This document shows, in pieces, positions 27,220 to 35,982 of a stretch of 64,000 nucleotides of DNA. The stretch covers positions 47,138-111,137 of the forward strand of contig JAFRJJ010000077.1 of assembly GCA_017432325.1 (NCBI GenBank). The letters run 5' to 3'. The position numbers were made by a program, and so were the translations under genes. The stretch comes from Solobacterium sp. GTDB lineage: Bacteria; Bacillota_I; Bacilli_A; Erysipelotrichales; Erysipelotrichaceae. Every line of letters begins with the position of its first letter. Positions within the stretch are counted from its first letter, which is position 1. The notes beneath the pieces are model-generated. The model did not search any database. It was not told where the DNA came from and was given only the letters and a program-made list of their open reading frames with translations.

Positions 27220-28917
27220 TTACTTTTTTCTGATGGGAGCTTTTTCAAACACCACAGCCTGATATGGCTTCAGGGTAAGTGTCCTGTCTTTCTGCTTTAT
27301 CTCATCATAGTTGCTGAGCAGCAGCCTGCCATCACTGACCCAGGCAGGCAGTTTATACTCTGCGGTTTTGTTTGTGAAGTTTGCACAGATGAATAACCTG
27401 TTTCCCTCATACTGACGGCTGTAGGCAATGATCTTTTTGTTTTCATGATCGTATTCTTCTGTCTCGCCGTAGATGGCTGTTTCATTGCTCTTCTTGAGTG
27501 CAAGTACCTTCTGGAAATAACGGTAGATGGATCTTTCTGAAGAAAGATCTGCTTTGACATTGATCTGTTTATAAGCCTGGTTGACGCACTGCCATGTATC
27601 ATGACCGTTGTTGAAGCCGCCGTTGACGGAATTGTCCCACTGCATAGGTACTCTGGAATGGTCTCTTGCACCGTATTTGATGAAACTGAAGGCAAGCTTC
27701 GCAGGAATCTTGTAGCTTCTCATCAGATCATAGACAAAATGACTGACAGGGTCCTTCAGATCATCCATGTGTTTGAAATTGCAGTTGGTCATGCCGATCT
27801 CCTGTCCCATATAGATGAACGGGATACCGAAACCCATGTAGGTGATCGTTGCCAGCATTGTGGCTGCTTCATAGCGGTAGTGCTTTGTGTCGATTGAGAA
27901 TCGGTTCACACTGCGCGGATTGTCATGGTTTTCCAGGACCAGTGTATTCCAGCCGTCTTTGTAATAAGTGATCTGAGGATCCAGAAGTCCTTTTTTGAAC
28001 TGGAGGATATCAAACGGCTTCTTGAAATACTTCTTGCCGGCAATATTGTCGGAATCAAGGTGAGCAAAATTGAAGATCGAATCCAGCTCATTGTTTGTTT
28101 CCTTTACATATGCATGGGCATTCTCATCGGAAGGATGGAAAGACTCACCGACTGTGTATGTGTCATACAGGGAAAGGGACTTCTCATTGAGTTCCTTGAG
28201 GAATTCATGCATGCGCGGACCGTCAACATAGCATGGTGCACCGACCTGGAAACTTTTCTTATCATAATCGTCAGCGATCGGATATACCTTGGAGAACATA
28301 TTGAATACGTCGAAGCGGAACCCGTCAACACCTTTATCAAGCCAGAAGTTCAGGATATCGATGATCTCTTCCCTGACTTTCGGGTTTTCCCAGTTCAGAT
28401 CAGCCTGTTCCGTGCAGAATAGATGGAGATAGAAGTCATCCGTATCCCCGATTCTCTCCCATGCAGGTCCGGTAAACGTGGATTCCCAGTTGGAGGGAGG
28501 CAGGAGTTTGTCACCGTCTCTTTTTCCTTTGCGGATAATGTAATAATCACGGTATGGTGAATCCTCTGACTCCATGGCTTTTTTAAACCACGGGTGTTCG
28601 ATAGAGGTATGGTTGATCACCATATCCATGATGACCTTCAGATCCCGTTTATGACATTCGTCAAGCAGTCTGTCAAAGTCCTCCATTGTACCGAACTTTT
28701 CGTCGATCGCACGATAGTCACTGATATCGTATCCATAGTCATAGTCAGGTGATTTATACAGCGGTGAGAACCAGATCGCTGTCACTCCGAGATCCTTGAT
28801 ATAGTCAAGTTTCGAGATAATACCCTCGATGTCGCCCCAGCCATCATTGTCAGCGTCCATGTAGCTGAACGGATAGATCTGGTACACAACAGCATTCTTA
28901 TACCATCTTGTCTTCAT
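27220..28917 (-). CDS. Glycoside hydrolase family 13 alpha-glucosidase (oligo-1,6-glucosidase type)
   Basis: A 565-residue enzyme with the full GH13 barrel. It begins WYKNAVVYQIYPFSYMDAD, and region I DMVINHTS is near residue 100. Nucleophile Asp is in GFRFDVF (about 202), acid/base Glu in YTVGESF (about 260) and the third carboxylate in ENHDNPR (about 330). The QADLNWENP segment is typical of subfamily 31 (oligo-1,6-glucosidase, sucrose isomerase, dextran glucosidase, trehalose-6-phosphate hydrolase). No signal peptide, so cytoplasmic. The exact bond cannot be read safely. It is convergent with the ABC ATPase and probably completes the hydrolysis of imported oligosaccharide. AGGAGAAG lies before the ATG. 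Confidence 0.92.
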   Translation of the reverse strand: MKTRWYKNAVVYQIYPFSYMDADNDGWGDIEGIISKLDYIKDLGVTAIWFSPLYKSPDYDYGYDISDYRAIDEKFGTMEDFDRLLDECHKRDLKVIMDMVINHTSIEHPWFKKAMESEDSPYRDYYIIRKGKRDGDKLLPPSNWESTFTGPAWERIGDTDDFYLHLFCTEQADLNWENPKVREEIIDILNFWLDKGVDGFRFDVFNMFSKVYPIADDYDKKSFQVGAPCYVDGPRMHEFLKELNEKSLSLYDTYTVGESFHPSDENAHAYVKETNNELDSIFNFAHLDSDNIAGKKYFKKPFDILQFKKGLLDPQITYYKDGWNTLVLENHDNPRSVNRFSIDTKHYRYEAATMLATITYMGFGIPFIYMGQEIGMTNCNFKHMDDLKDPVSHFVYDLMRSYKIPAKLAFSFIKYGARDHSRVPMQWDNSVNGGFNNGHDTWQCVNQAYKQINVKADLSSERSIYRYFQKVLALKKSNETAIYGETEEYDHENKKIIAYSRQYEGNRLFICANFTNKTAEYKLPAWVSDGRLLLSNYDEIKQKDRTLTLKPYQAVVFEKAPIRKK

Positions 28918-29094
28918 AATGTTACTTCTCCTGATTTCATTGTACTATAAGCGGCTGTCTGCCCGTCATGCGGATTTTGAACTGCGGAACACACAAAAAG
29001 ATTTCTATTTCTTCTGAAGGTTCCGTTATAAACCGATTCTTTGTTGTGCTACTATGGTGATAAGGAAACGTATAAAGAACAGAGGTAAAGCATA

Positions 29095-30087
29095 ATGGAA
29101 AAAATGATCAAAAGAATCGGTGTTCTGACAAGCGGCGGCGATGCACCGGGAATGAACGCTGCAGTACGTGCTGTCGTCAGAACAGCTCATTCACTCGGCA
29201 TTGAATGCATCGGTATCAGAAGAGGCTGGCAGGGACTGATCAACAGTGATTTCGTAGTCCTGACAGCGGAAAGTGTCAGCCGTATCCTTGCCCGCGGCGG
29301 TACGATCCTTTACACCGCAAGAAGTGCTGATTTCATGACAGAAAAGGGCAGGGAAAAAGCAGTAGCAACATGCAAGATGCTCGGCATTGAAGCGATCGTG
29401 GCGATCGGCGGAGACGGAACATTCAGAGGTGCACTTGAACTTTCAAGACTCGGTATCCCGGTCGTAGGCATTCCGGCAACGATCGATAATGATATCGGCT
29501 GCTCCAACTACACGATCGGATTTGACAGCGCATGCAACACAGCAGTCGAGTGCATTGACAAGCTTCGTGATACGATGCAGTCTCATGAAAGATGCTCAGT
29601 CGTCGAAGTCATGGGCAGAAACGCCGGATTCCTGGCTCTGTATGTCGGCATAGCCGGCGGTGCTACAGCAGTCCTGATCCCGGAAAGAGAAGTTAATCTG
29701 GAAGAAGACGTGATCAAACGTATCCAGAACGCAAGACTTGCAGGACATACACACTTCATGATCATCGTGGCTGAAGGCGCAGGAAATGCTTATGATGTCG
29801 CAAAGGTCATCAAGGAAGGCATCGGAATCGATCCGCGTGTTACAGTTCTCGGTCATATCCAGAGAGGCGGATCCCCGAATGCCCGTGACCGTGAAACAGC
29901 GACCCGTATGGGATACTATGCTGTAAACGCCCTGGCGGCAGGACGCTTCAACGTTATCATCGGAACGAAGGAAGGCTCGATCAAAGAGATCCCGATCGAG
30001 GAAGCTCTGAAGATGACCAAGAACATCCAGATGGACCGCTACAGCATTCTGGAAACGATGGGCATTGACAATTCCATGATCAGATAA
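29095..30087 (+). CDS. pfkA: ATP-dependent 6-phosphofructokinase
   Basis: A 330-residue phosphofructokinase producing fructose-1,6-bisphosphate, the committed step of glycolysis. The N-terminal GVLTSGGDAPGMNAAVR, the ATP-site GGDGTFRGA (about residues 106-114), catalytic Asp in PATIDNDIG (about 127-135) and MGRNAGFLALY are all present. Gly after the Asp of GGDG and absence of Lys in the PxTIDND block (Ala here) speak for ATP and against pyrophosphate as donor. An alternative start at 29104 (MIKRIGVL) is possible, but AGAGG at about 29080 suits the first ATG. A terminator follows at 30111. Confidence 0.95.
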   Translation: MEKMIKRIGVLTSGGDAPGMNAAVRAVVRTAHSLGIECIGIRRGWQGLINSDFVVLTAESVSRILARGGTILYTARSADFMTEKGREKAVATCKMLGIEAIVAIGGDGTFRGALELSRLGIPVVGIPATIDNDIGCSNYTIGFDSACNTAVECIDKLRDTMQSHERCSVVEVMGRNAGFLALYVGIAGGATAVLIPEREVNLEEDVIKRIQNARLAGHTHFMIIVAEGAGNAYDVAKVIKEGIGIDPRVTVLGHIQRGGSPNARDRETATRMGYYAVNALAAGRFNVIIGTKEGSIKEIPIEEALKMTKNIQMDRYSILETMGIDNSMIR

Positions 30088-30110
30088 GCTGAACAGAAGT
30101 CGGTAATCAT

Positions 30111-30172
30111 AAAAAGAGCTGAAAAAACCCGGTGATCAGAAAAACCATCCGGGCTGGACAACAGCTCTTTTT
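30111..30172. terminator. Bidirectional terminator between pfkA and the rhomboid gene
   Basis: AAAAAGAGCTG (30111-30121) pairs with CAGCTCTTTTT (30162-30172), an 11-bp outer stem that encloses an inner CCCGG/CCGGG hairpin. A and T runs on both sides let it serve both convergent genes; its right edge touches the rhomboid stop codon. Confidence 0.8.
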
Positions 30173-30708
30173 CAGATGAAGCGGAACAGGAACGCAGTGA
30201 TCATACCGAATGCGGCACCGCCGAGATGTGCCTGCCAGGCAACACCGGGAAGGAAATTGATCATGATGTTCGCAATATTGTTTCTCAGCAGGCTGACGAT
30301 CGATACATTGGTGTATGAGAACAGCAGAGCGAAGTAGAAGAACATCAGCGCATACAGACCGCCGGACAGACCGATCGATGAACGGACATTCATCATCAGA
30401 CAGAACAGGTTTCCGAGAATAACGCCTCCGAACAGTATGATCGAGAACCTGACAGAACCCATGGACAGTTCCAGCCATGTACCGAGATTGTACAGTGAAT
30501 ACATATTCATCAGGATGTGCCATGGACTGCCGTGAAGGAATCCGCCTGTCAGAAGTCTGTAATACTGTCCCTGTTTCACACTATAGTAATGATAAGAATA
30601 TTTCTGTGTGATCAGCGGATTGCGGTTTTGAAGTATATAAACAACGATGCACACGATCAGCGTACACAATGTGACGGGTGTCCTCAGCAATGAATTCAGA
30701 TAATACAT
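30172..30708 (-). CDS. Rhomboid family intramembrane serine protease
   Basis: A 178-residue protein with six predicted membrane helices. The catalytic Ser lies in GLSGGLYAL (GxSG motif) and the catalytic His in WQAHLGGAAFG; the oxyanion-side HxxxN motif is present in WHILMNMYSL. Together they mark an active rhomboid that cleaves membrane protein helices. The start at 30708 (MYYLNSLL) is chosen because GGAGGTGG lies seven bases upstream; a longer frame to 30771 would cover this site. Its substrates are unknown. It is convergent with pfkA and monocistronic. Confidence 0.9.
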   Translation of the reverse strand: MYYLNSLLRTPVTLCTLIVCIVVYILQNRNPLITQKYSYHYYSVKQGQYYRLLTGGFLHGSPWHILMNMYSLYNLGTWLELSMGSVRFSIILFGGVILGNLFCLMMNVRSSIGLSGGLYALMFFYFALLFSYTNVSIVSLLRNNIANIMINFLPGVAWQAHLGGAAFGMITAFLFRFI

Positions 30709-30815
30709 ATAACGCCACCTCCGGCATGTCCATTGTAGCAAAACAAGGGGAATCAAACCAAACATATTCATTGAAGAACAGAAATCGCGTCACAAAATGA
30801 AACCGGACATGACGC

Positions 30816-30844
30816 ATGACAATCAGAGCCATGCACCATATAAT
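30816..30844 (+). promoter_or_regulatory. Promoter of the small membrane protein gene
   Basis: ATGACA (30816-30821), 17 bases, perfect TATAAT (30839-30844), only 17 bases before the start codon at 30861. The transcript leader would be very short but still contains GGAGG at 30851. Confidence 0.6.
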
Positions 30845-30860
30845 AGTACCGGAGGCATTT

Positions 30861-31412
30861 ATGGTCAGATCTTATTTACATGCATTCATATCGATGCAGT
30901 ATGTGTTTATACTTCCTGCTCCGGCGATCCTGATCTTTATTCTGGCGGCCTGCTATTTTAAAACAGGCATACCGGCATTCAGGATCGCAGCTTTGATCAC
31001 AGCAGTGATCCTCGCGGTACTTCTGGTCCGGTTCTATACCGAGCGGATGTCCATTCCCAAAAAGCTGAGCAGATTTAAAGATCCCAAAGAATACAATGAC
31101 AGCTATATTATCGGTCAGGCTTTCATGCTGGAAGACAGAATGCTGGTTTACGATAACCATAAGATCCTGGAATTCTATTACCGGGACATCAAAGAGCTGA
31201 AAGGCGGACCCGGAAAGCGTGACAACTGGGATGTTGTATATATTTCTGCCGGTCAGTCCGCGAAAAATACGACCAGTTCCAAAGGTCAGGCAGAGCGTCT
31301 GGCTTATTATCTGAAAACAAAAAATCCTGAGCTGATCATTGAAGGGATCGAGCCGTCCGGGGACGGGATCCTTTCTCACATTGAGAGCGGCAAAGATCAG
31401 CCGACGATCTGA
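30861..31412 (+). CDS. Small membrane protein with two N-terminal helices, function unknown
   Basis: A 183-residue protein. The start at 30861 follows GGAGG by five bases; the longer frame from 30816 overlaps the promoter. Residues 15-35 and 40-60 are hydrophobic and probably form a hairpin in the membrane. The rest is a soluble domain with strands SYIIGQAFMLEDRMLVYD, HKILEFYYRDIKELKGG and DVVYISAG, and a C-terminal helix. This is a layout like bacterial PH-like domains on YcxB/DUF304-type proteins, but I cannot confirm it. There is no signal for a partner: neighbours on both sides are on the other strand. Confidence 0.75.
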   Translation: MVRSYLHAFISMQYVFILPAPAILIFILAACYFKTGIPAFRIAALITAVILAVLLVRFYTERMSIPKKLSRFKDPKEYNDSYIIGQAFMLEDRMLVYDNHKILEFYYRDIKELKGGPGKRDNWDVVYISAGQSAKNTTSSKGQAERLAYYLKTKNPELIIEGIEPSGDGILSHIESGKDQPTI

Positions 31413-31420
31413 TCAAAATG

Positions 31421-31454
31421 AAAACACTTCATGTCACTGACACGAAGTGTTTTT
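31421..31454. terminator. Bidirectional terminator
   Basis: AAAACACTTC (31421-31430) pairs with GAAGTGTTTT (31444-31453) with a T after. It lies between the convergent small membrane protein gene and the GNAT gene, and includes the last codons of the latter. Confidence 0.8.
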
Positions 31455-31982
31455 CATCGTTTTCCATTCATCAAATGTGATCTGATGGACGACATCCATG
31501 CCGCCTTTGCGGAACGGGTCAATTAAGACCGGCTCTGTTCTGATCACACGCATACCGCACTTTTCCATGACTTTTCCGGACGCGGGGTTATACTCATAAT
31601 GACATGCCAGCATGGTTTTCAGATGCTTCTCTTCAAAGCCGTATCGGATGACACGGGCACATGCCTCAGACATATAACCGTGTTTCCAGTAAGGATAGCC
31701 AAGCCAGTATCCGATCTCACTTTCCGTATCATTTTCAGCAAGTCTGCTGACATGGAGCGGCATCAGTGAGATATTGCCGATAACGAGATCATCATCCTTG
31801 AGGACTATAGCCCATGTGTAATCATTGATCAGAATGTTCTGCAGAATATACCTGCTTTCCGCGGAGTCCTTATGCGGATTCCATCCGCAGGGAGGACCGA
31901 CATGCGGGTCAGCGGCCAGTTCGTACAGTCGTTCCGTGTCAGACAGCTGCCATGGTCTCAGGATTAATCTCTCTGTTTCCAT
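31434..31982 (-). CDS. GNAT-family N-acetyltransferase (RimJ/RimL-like)
   Basis: A 182-residue acetyltransferase beginning METERLILRPWQLSD, the standard start of the RimJ/RimL group that acetylates protein N termini or small amines with acetyl-CoA. The acetyl-CoA-binding region is IGYWLGYPYWKHGYMSEA, followed by YEYNPASGKVMEKCGM, which matches the family's AxNxxSxxxxEKxGF block. The start at 31982 is one base after the stop of the gene upstream; no clear ribosome binding site precedes it, so translational coupling is likely. A start at 32018 inside that gene is an alternative. The substrate is unknown. Confidence 0.85.
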   Translation of the reverse strand: METERLILRPWQLSDTERLYELAADPHVGPPCGWNPHKDSAESRYILQNILINDYTWAIVLKDDDLVIGNISLMPLHVSRLAENDTESEIGYWLGYPYWKHGYMSEACARVIRYGFEEKHLKTMLACHYEYNPASGKVMEKCGMRVIRTEPVLIDPFRKGGMDVVHQITFDEWKTMKNTSCQ

Positions 31983-31983
31983 A

Positions 31984-33174
31984 TCAGTTGGTGTAGTTAT
32001 CGAAGTATCCCTGTACAAGAACGACCGGAGTTCCCTTGTCGCCTGAACCGCTGGTCAGGTCGCACAGCGAACCGATCAGGTCAGTCAGCTGTCTGGGTGT
32101 TGTACCTTCGGAAGCCATCTTTCCCTTCAGGTTGGAATCCTTCTGGCGGATGCGTTCAGCGATCGCGTTTCTCAGGTCTTCACCGGACAGATCACCGTAG
32201 TCATTGTCAGCGAGATACTTGAGCTTCAGTTCATTCGGTGTGCCGTTGAGTCCTTCTGTATGAGCAGGGGATACGACGGGGTCAGCGAGTTCCCAGATCT
32301 TTCCCTGAGGATCCTTGAAGGCACCGTCACCGTAGATCATGACTTCGATATGTTTTCCGGTTGCTTCAACCAGGAACTTCTGTGTACGGTCAACGAATGT
32401 CTGGCCGTCTCTCGGGAACAGTTTTACTTTCTCTTCGGTCGCTTTATTGGAGCCGAGCAGACCATAGTCTTCGTTATAGCCGCTTCCATCGACCGGAGCA
32501 GTCAGGATGTCATCCATACCCAGAACGATCCTTGCGCCTGCAGCCTTGAGCAGTCTCTTGGATCTTTTGCGTGTATGAATGTCGCATGTCAGTACGACGT
32601 CTGTATAGTCAAGAATTGCCTGCGGATGATTGGCGAAGATGATCTCAACATCGGCGCCCTGTTCTTTAACAAGTTCTTCATAATAAGAAACATAGTCAAC
32701 ACCGGTAAACGGATGTCTGTTTTCTCCGAACAGTTCACGGTATCTTTCGAGCGTCAGTACATCACGGTACGGATCGATACCTGCTTCATCAAGCTGATCG
32801 AGGGAGACGAGTTCGTTGCCTACCTCATCAGAAGGATAGCTCAGCATCAGTACGACCTTTTTAACGCCCAATGCGATACCTTTCAGACAGATCGCAAAAC
32901 GGTTTCTTGAAAGAATGGGGAAGATAACACCGACAGTTTCACCGCCGGTCTTTTCACGGACATCTTTTGCAAGCGCGCTGATGTCAGCGTAGTTGCCCTG
33001 ACTTCTGGCAACAACGGATTCAGTGATCGCAACGACATCTCTGTCACGAAGTTCAAAGCCATCGCTTTCAGCGGCAGCCAGAACACTGTCGCAAACGATT
33101 CTGGCGAGATCATCACCTTCACGGATGATGGGGCAGCGAATGCCTCTTGATACGGTACCGGTTCTACGTTCCAT
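31984..33174 (-). CDS. CofE-like (coenzyme F420-0:gamma-glutamyl ligase family) protein
   Basis: A 396-residue protein of the CofE/FbiB-N domain family. The N-terminal RDVVAITESVVARSQGN, then DDILTAPVDGSGYNEDYGLLGSN and MIYGDGAFKDPQGKIWELADP, resemble the nucleotide and metal sites of the family. F420 is not known from this type of organism, and no other F420 gene is seen here, so the ligase reaction on F420 is doubtful; such proteins are common in Bacillota and remain uncharacterised. It lies between a DEAD-box helicase gene (66 bases upstream) and the GNAT gene (one base downstream), all leftward. A glutamyl or amino-acid ligase on another acceptor is inference. Confidence 0.8.
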   Translation of the reverse strand: MERRTGTVSRGIRCPIIREGDDLARIVCDSVLAAAESDGFELRDRDVVAITESVVARSQGNYADISALAKDVREKTGGETVGVIFPILSRNRFAICLKGIALGVKKVVLMLSYPSDEVGNELVSLDQLDEAGIDPYRDVLTLERYRELFGENRHPFTGVDYVSYYEELVKEQGADVEIIFANHPQAILDYTDVVLTCDIHTRKRSKRLLKAAGARIVLGMDDILTAPVDGSGYNEDYGLLGSNKATEEKVKLFPRDGQTFVDRTQKFLVEATGKHIEVMIYGDGAFKDPQGKIWELADPVVSPAHTEGLNGTPNELKLKYLADNDYGDLSGEDLRNAIAERIRQKDSNLKGKMASEGTTPRQLTDLIGSLCDLTSGSGDKGTPVVLVQGYFDNYTN

Positions 33175-33240
33175 ATGATTTCCTCTTTTCCCGGATATAA
33201 TTGATTATCCGTTAAACATTTTATACTATTTTTGGTCATT

Positions 33241-34584
33241 TCAGAATGGAAGTGAGTTATTCAGCCTGATTTTTCTGATTTTACCTTTGATCCTGATCTG
33301 TTCCGGCAGTGTTTTATCGCTGAGTATCTGCACATCGGTATATTTGTCATCGATGAAGATCGTTCCGATCTCTTCAAACGGGATCAGTTCACACAAAGCG
33401 CCGACAATATCGGCTTTCCTGATATGATCTCTTTTTCCTGCAGAAATGGAATACATGTTTACAAAGGGTAGCGGGCTCTCCGGCTGAAAAACGGGAAGGT
33501 TCGGTTTCAGTTCCACCTCAGATACGGATGTCAGCTGTTCACACCCGGAGATCAGGAGCTGTCCTTTCTCTGACTCTTCTTCATTCAGCAGGAGGATGGA
33601 ATACGCGGTTCCGCCCTGGTGCGCGGCTCTTCCGCACCGGTGGATATACGTTTCCCGGTCAAACGGCAGACCGCAGTGTACGACAAGACCGATATCAGGC
33701 AGATCAAGTCCTCTGGCAGCCGCATCGGTTGCGCAGAGGACATTCAGTTCCAGGTTTGAGAAGCTCTGTATGATCTGCTCACGCCTGGACTGTTTCAAGC
33801 CGGCATGATATGCCTCTGCCGGAATATCATGTGCCTGCAGTGCTTTCACACCTTTGATGCAGTCAGACTGACGGTTGAAAAATACGACGCATCCAAACGG
33901 GAGTTCTCCGAGGATCTGTGCCAGGTCTTCGTATACATTGTCTGTCACGATATAGTATTGTCTGACATGCGGATTGACTTCTGTCTCATTGATCACGACG
34001 CTCCGGTATTCCCCGGGAAATAACGATGTCAAGGATTCGTCCATGGTCGCGGAATACATGACAGTCTGGATACCTGAGGGCAGGGCTTCCAGGATCGCGG
34101 ATACTTCCTGTCTCTGGCCCAGACTCAGCAGCATATCCGCTTCATCCAGCACGACCCACCTCAGGTCATCCAGCTCGATCAGTCCCTGTCTGATCAGGTC
34201 CAGGAGCCTGCCGGCAGTTCCGGTAATGATCTCTGGATGATGCTTCAGCATATTGAGCTGATGATCATACTTTCTGCCGCCGATCATGCATGCAGTATGG
34301 ATCTTGAGGTATGCGGAAAAACGATCCGACAGTGTTTTGATCTGCACAGAAAGCTCCCGGGTAGGCGCAATGATCAAAGCCCTGGTCTTCCGTTCCAGGG
34401 GAGTCAGCTGATTCAGGATCGGCAGGAGGAACGCGGCGGTCTTGCCCGCGCCGGTTCCTGCCTGTACATAAAGGTCGTGTCCCTCCATGAACAAAGGGAT
34501 CGACTCTCTCTGGACCGGCGTCAGGCTGCCGTAGCCAAGATGACGCATTGTTTCCAGCAATTCAGGTCTGATGTCGTATTTCAT
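33241..34584 (-). CDS. DEAD-box RNA helicase with DbpA-type C-terminal domain
   Basis: A 447-residue ATP-dependent RNA helicase. Motifs in order: Q motif SLTPVQRESIP, motif I AGTGAGKT, Ia PTRELS, II DEAD in VLDEADMLL, III SAT, then the second RecA lobe with ATDAAARGLDLP. Motif VI reads HRCGRAAH, where the usual last Arg is His. The C terminus (about 375-447) matches the DbpA RNA-binding domain that directs helicases to 23S rRNA. This suggests a role in large-subunit assembly. Start 34584 (MKYDIRPELLE) has no Shine-Dalgarno site but sits exactly where transcription from the TATACT box should begin. It heads a leftward unit with the CofE-like and GNAT genes. Confidence 0.9.
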   Translation of the reverse strand: MKYDIRPELLETMRHLGYGSLTPVQRESIPLFMEGHDLYVQAGTGAGKTAAFLLPILNQLTPLERKTRALIIAPTRELSVQIKTLSDRFSAYLKIHTACMIGGRKYDHQLNMLKHHPEIITGTAGRLLDLIRQGLIELDDLRWVVLDEADMLLSLGQRQEVSAILEALPSGIQTVMYSATMDESLTSLFPGEYRSVVINETEVNPHVRQYYIVTDNVYEDLAQILGELPFGCVVFFNRQSDCIKGVKALQAHDIPAEAYHAGLKQSRREQIIQSFSNLELNVLCATDAAARGLDLPDIGLVVHCGLPFDRETYIHRCGRAAHQGGTAYSILLLNEEESEKGQLLISGCEQLTSVSEVELKPNLPVFQPESPLPFVNMYSISAGKRDHIRKADIVGALCELIPFEEIGTIFIDDKYTDVQILSDKTLPEQIRIKGKIRKIRLNNSLPF

Positions 34585-34590
34585 ATAAAA

Positions 34591-34618
34591 AGTATAGACC
34601 ATTTAAGCGGTGAAACAA
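34591..34618 (-). promoter_or_regulatory. Possible leaderless promoter of the DEAD-box helicase gene
   Basis: On the minus strand TTGTTT (34618-34613), 16 bases, TATACT (34596-34591). The A of the ATG at 34584 is seven bases past the -10, the normal start distance, so the message would have no leader. Confidence 0.5.
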
Positions 34619-34657
34619 AACAGAACCGAATATGGTAATATGGACCCGGAGGCACGT

Positions 34658-35977
34658 ATGGACACAATTACAGCAATCGCAACAGTACAGGGAGAAGGCG
34701 CAATATCCGTTATCAGGATCAGCGGGGATGAAGCAGTCCCGGTATGTGAGAAGATCCTGGACAGATCATTGTCCGATCTGAAGGGATACCGGATCCGTCA
34801 CGCGTATGTCCGGGATGAAAACGGGATCGTGGATGAAGTGCTGGTAAGCATGTTTCGGGCACCGCATTCCTATACGGGTGAAGACTGTGTTGAGATCAGC
34901 TGTCATGGCGGTATTTATGTAACGCGCAGGATACTGAGCATTCTGCTGGGGGCAGGAGCCCGCATGGCACGCAGAGGCGAGTTTACGGAACGTGCATTCA
35001 TGAACGGGAAGATGGATCTTGCCCAGGCGGAAGGTGTAGCTGACCTGATCCGTGCCAGAGATGACATGAATGTCAGAAGTGCTGTGCATTCCCTGAAGGG
35101 CAGTGTGAAAAAGCTGCTGGATCCTTTATGTGAATCACTGATCTCCATTATTGCGCAGATCGAAGTCAATATTGATTATCCGGAATACAACGATGTCGAG
35201 GAACTGACATCAGAGATCATCCTGCCCTCGGCAGAACAATGGCTGAAGGAGATCCATGAACTGATCACGGAAGCATCCCGGGCAGTTCAGATCAGGAGCG
35301 GAATCGATACCGTGATCCTGGGAAAGCCGAACGTGGGAAAATCATCGATCCTGAATGCCCTGCTGGAAGAAGATAAAGCGATCGTCACTGATATTGCCGG
35401 AACGACCAGGGATATCGTTGAAGGAACCGTTCATATCGGTGACCTGACACTGAACCTGATCGATACGGCCGGGATCCATGAATCCACGGATAAGATCGAG
35501 CAGATGGGGATCGAGCGTTCATTGAAAGCACTGCAGAAAGCACAGCTGGTCATCGTAGTTCTGGACAGCGTCAGCGGCCTGACCGATGAAGACAGGGAGC
35601 TGCTTGAACTGTCAAAGGATAAGGAACGGATCATCATATATAATAAGAAGGACATGGCGGAAATTCCTGATACGATCGCCGTATCCGCCCTGGAAAATGA
35701 TCTGGACGCGCTGAAAGAAGCGATCATTCATAAATATGAAAATGATGTGCAGACAGCTTATCAGGATACATTGAACAATGAGCGTCAGATCGGACTTGCG
35801 CTGCAGGCGGAAAGTCATATGAAGGACGCTGTCAGCGCGATGAAAGCCGGTATGGAAACAGATCTGGTGACGATCGACCTTCAGGCAGCCTATGATGCTT
35901 TGAAGGAGATCACCGGGGAATCAACAAGAGACGGACTGCTGGATGAGATCTTCAGCAGATTCTGTCTGGGGAAGTAA
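34658..35977 (+). CDS. mnmE: tRNA modification GTPase MnmE (TrmE)
   Basis: A 439-residue protein of family length. Residues 1-115 are the THF-binding domain (TITAIATVQGEGAISVIRISG), followed by the helical domain. The inserted G domain has G1 GKPNVGKSS (about 224-232), G2 TTRD, G3 DTAG and G4 NKKD. The C terminus is FCLGK, the family CxGK motif needed for modification. It works with MnmG (4228) on wobble U34. The start at 34658 has CGGAGG upstream; the frame continues to 34610, but that would be poorly placed. tatD follows by five bases, opening a five-gene run. Confidence 0.96.
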   Translation: MDTITAIATVQGEGAISVIRISGDEAVPVCEKILDRSLSDLKGYRIRHAYVRDENGIVDEVLVSMFRAPHSYTGEDCVEISCHGGIYVTRRILSILLGAGARMARRGEFTERAFMNGKMDLAQAEGVADLIRARDDMNVRSAVHSLKGSVKKLLDPLCESLISIIAQIEVNIDYPEYNDVEELTSEIILPSAEQWLKEIHELITEASRAVQIRSGIDTVILGKPNVGKSSILNALLEEDKAIVTDIAGTTRDIVEGTVHIGDLTLNLIDTAGIHESTDKIEQMGIERSLKALQKAQLVIVVLDSVSGLTDEDRELLELSKDKERIIIYNKKDMAEIPDTIAVSALENDLDALKEAIIHKYENDVQTAYQDTLNNERQIGLALQAESHMKDAVSAMKAGMETDLVTIDLQAAYDALKEITGESTRDGLLDEIFSRFCLGK

Positions 35978-35982
35978 ACGGA

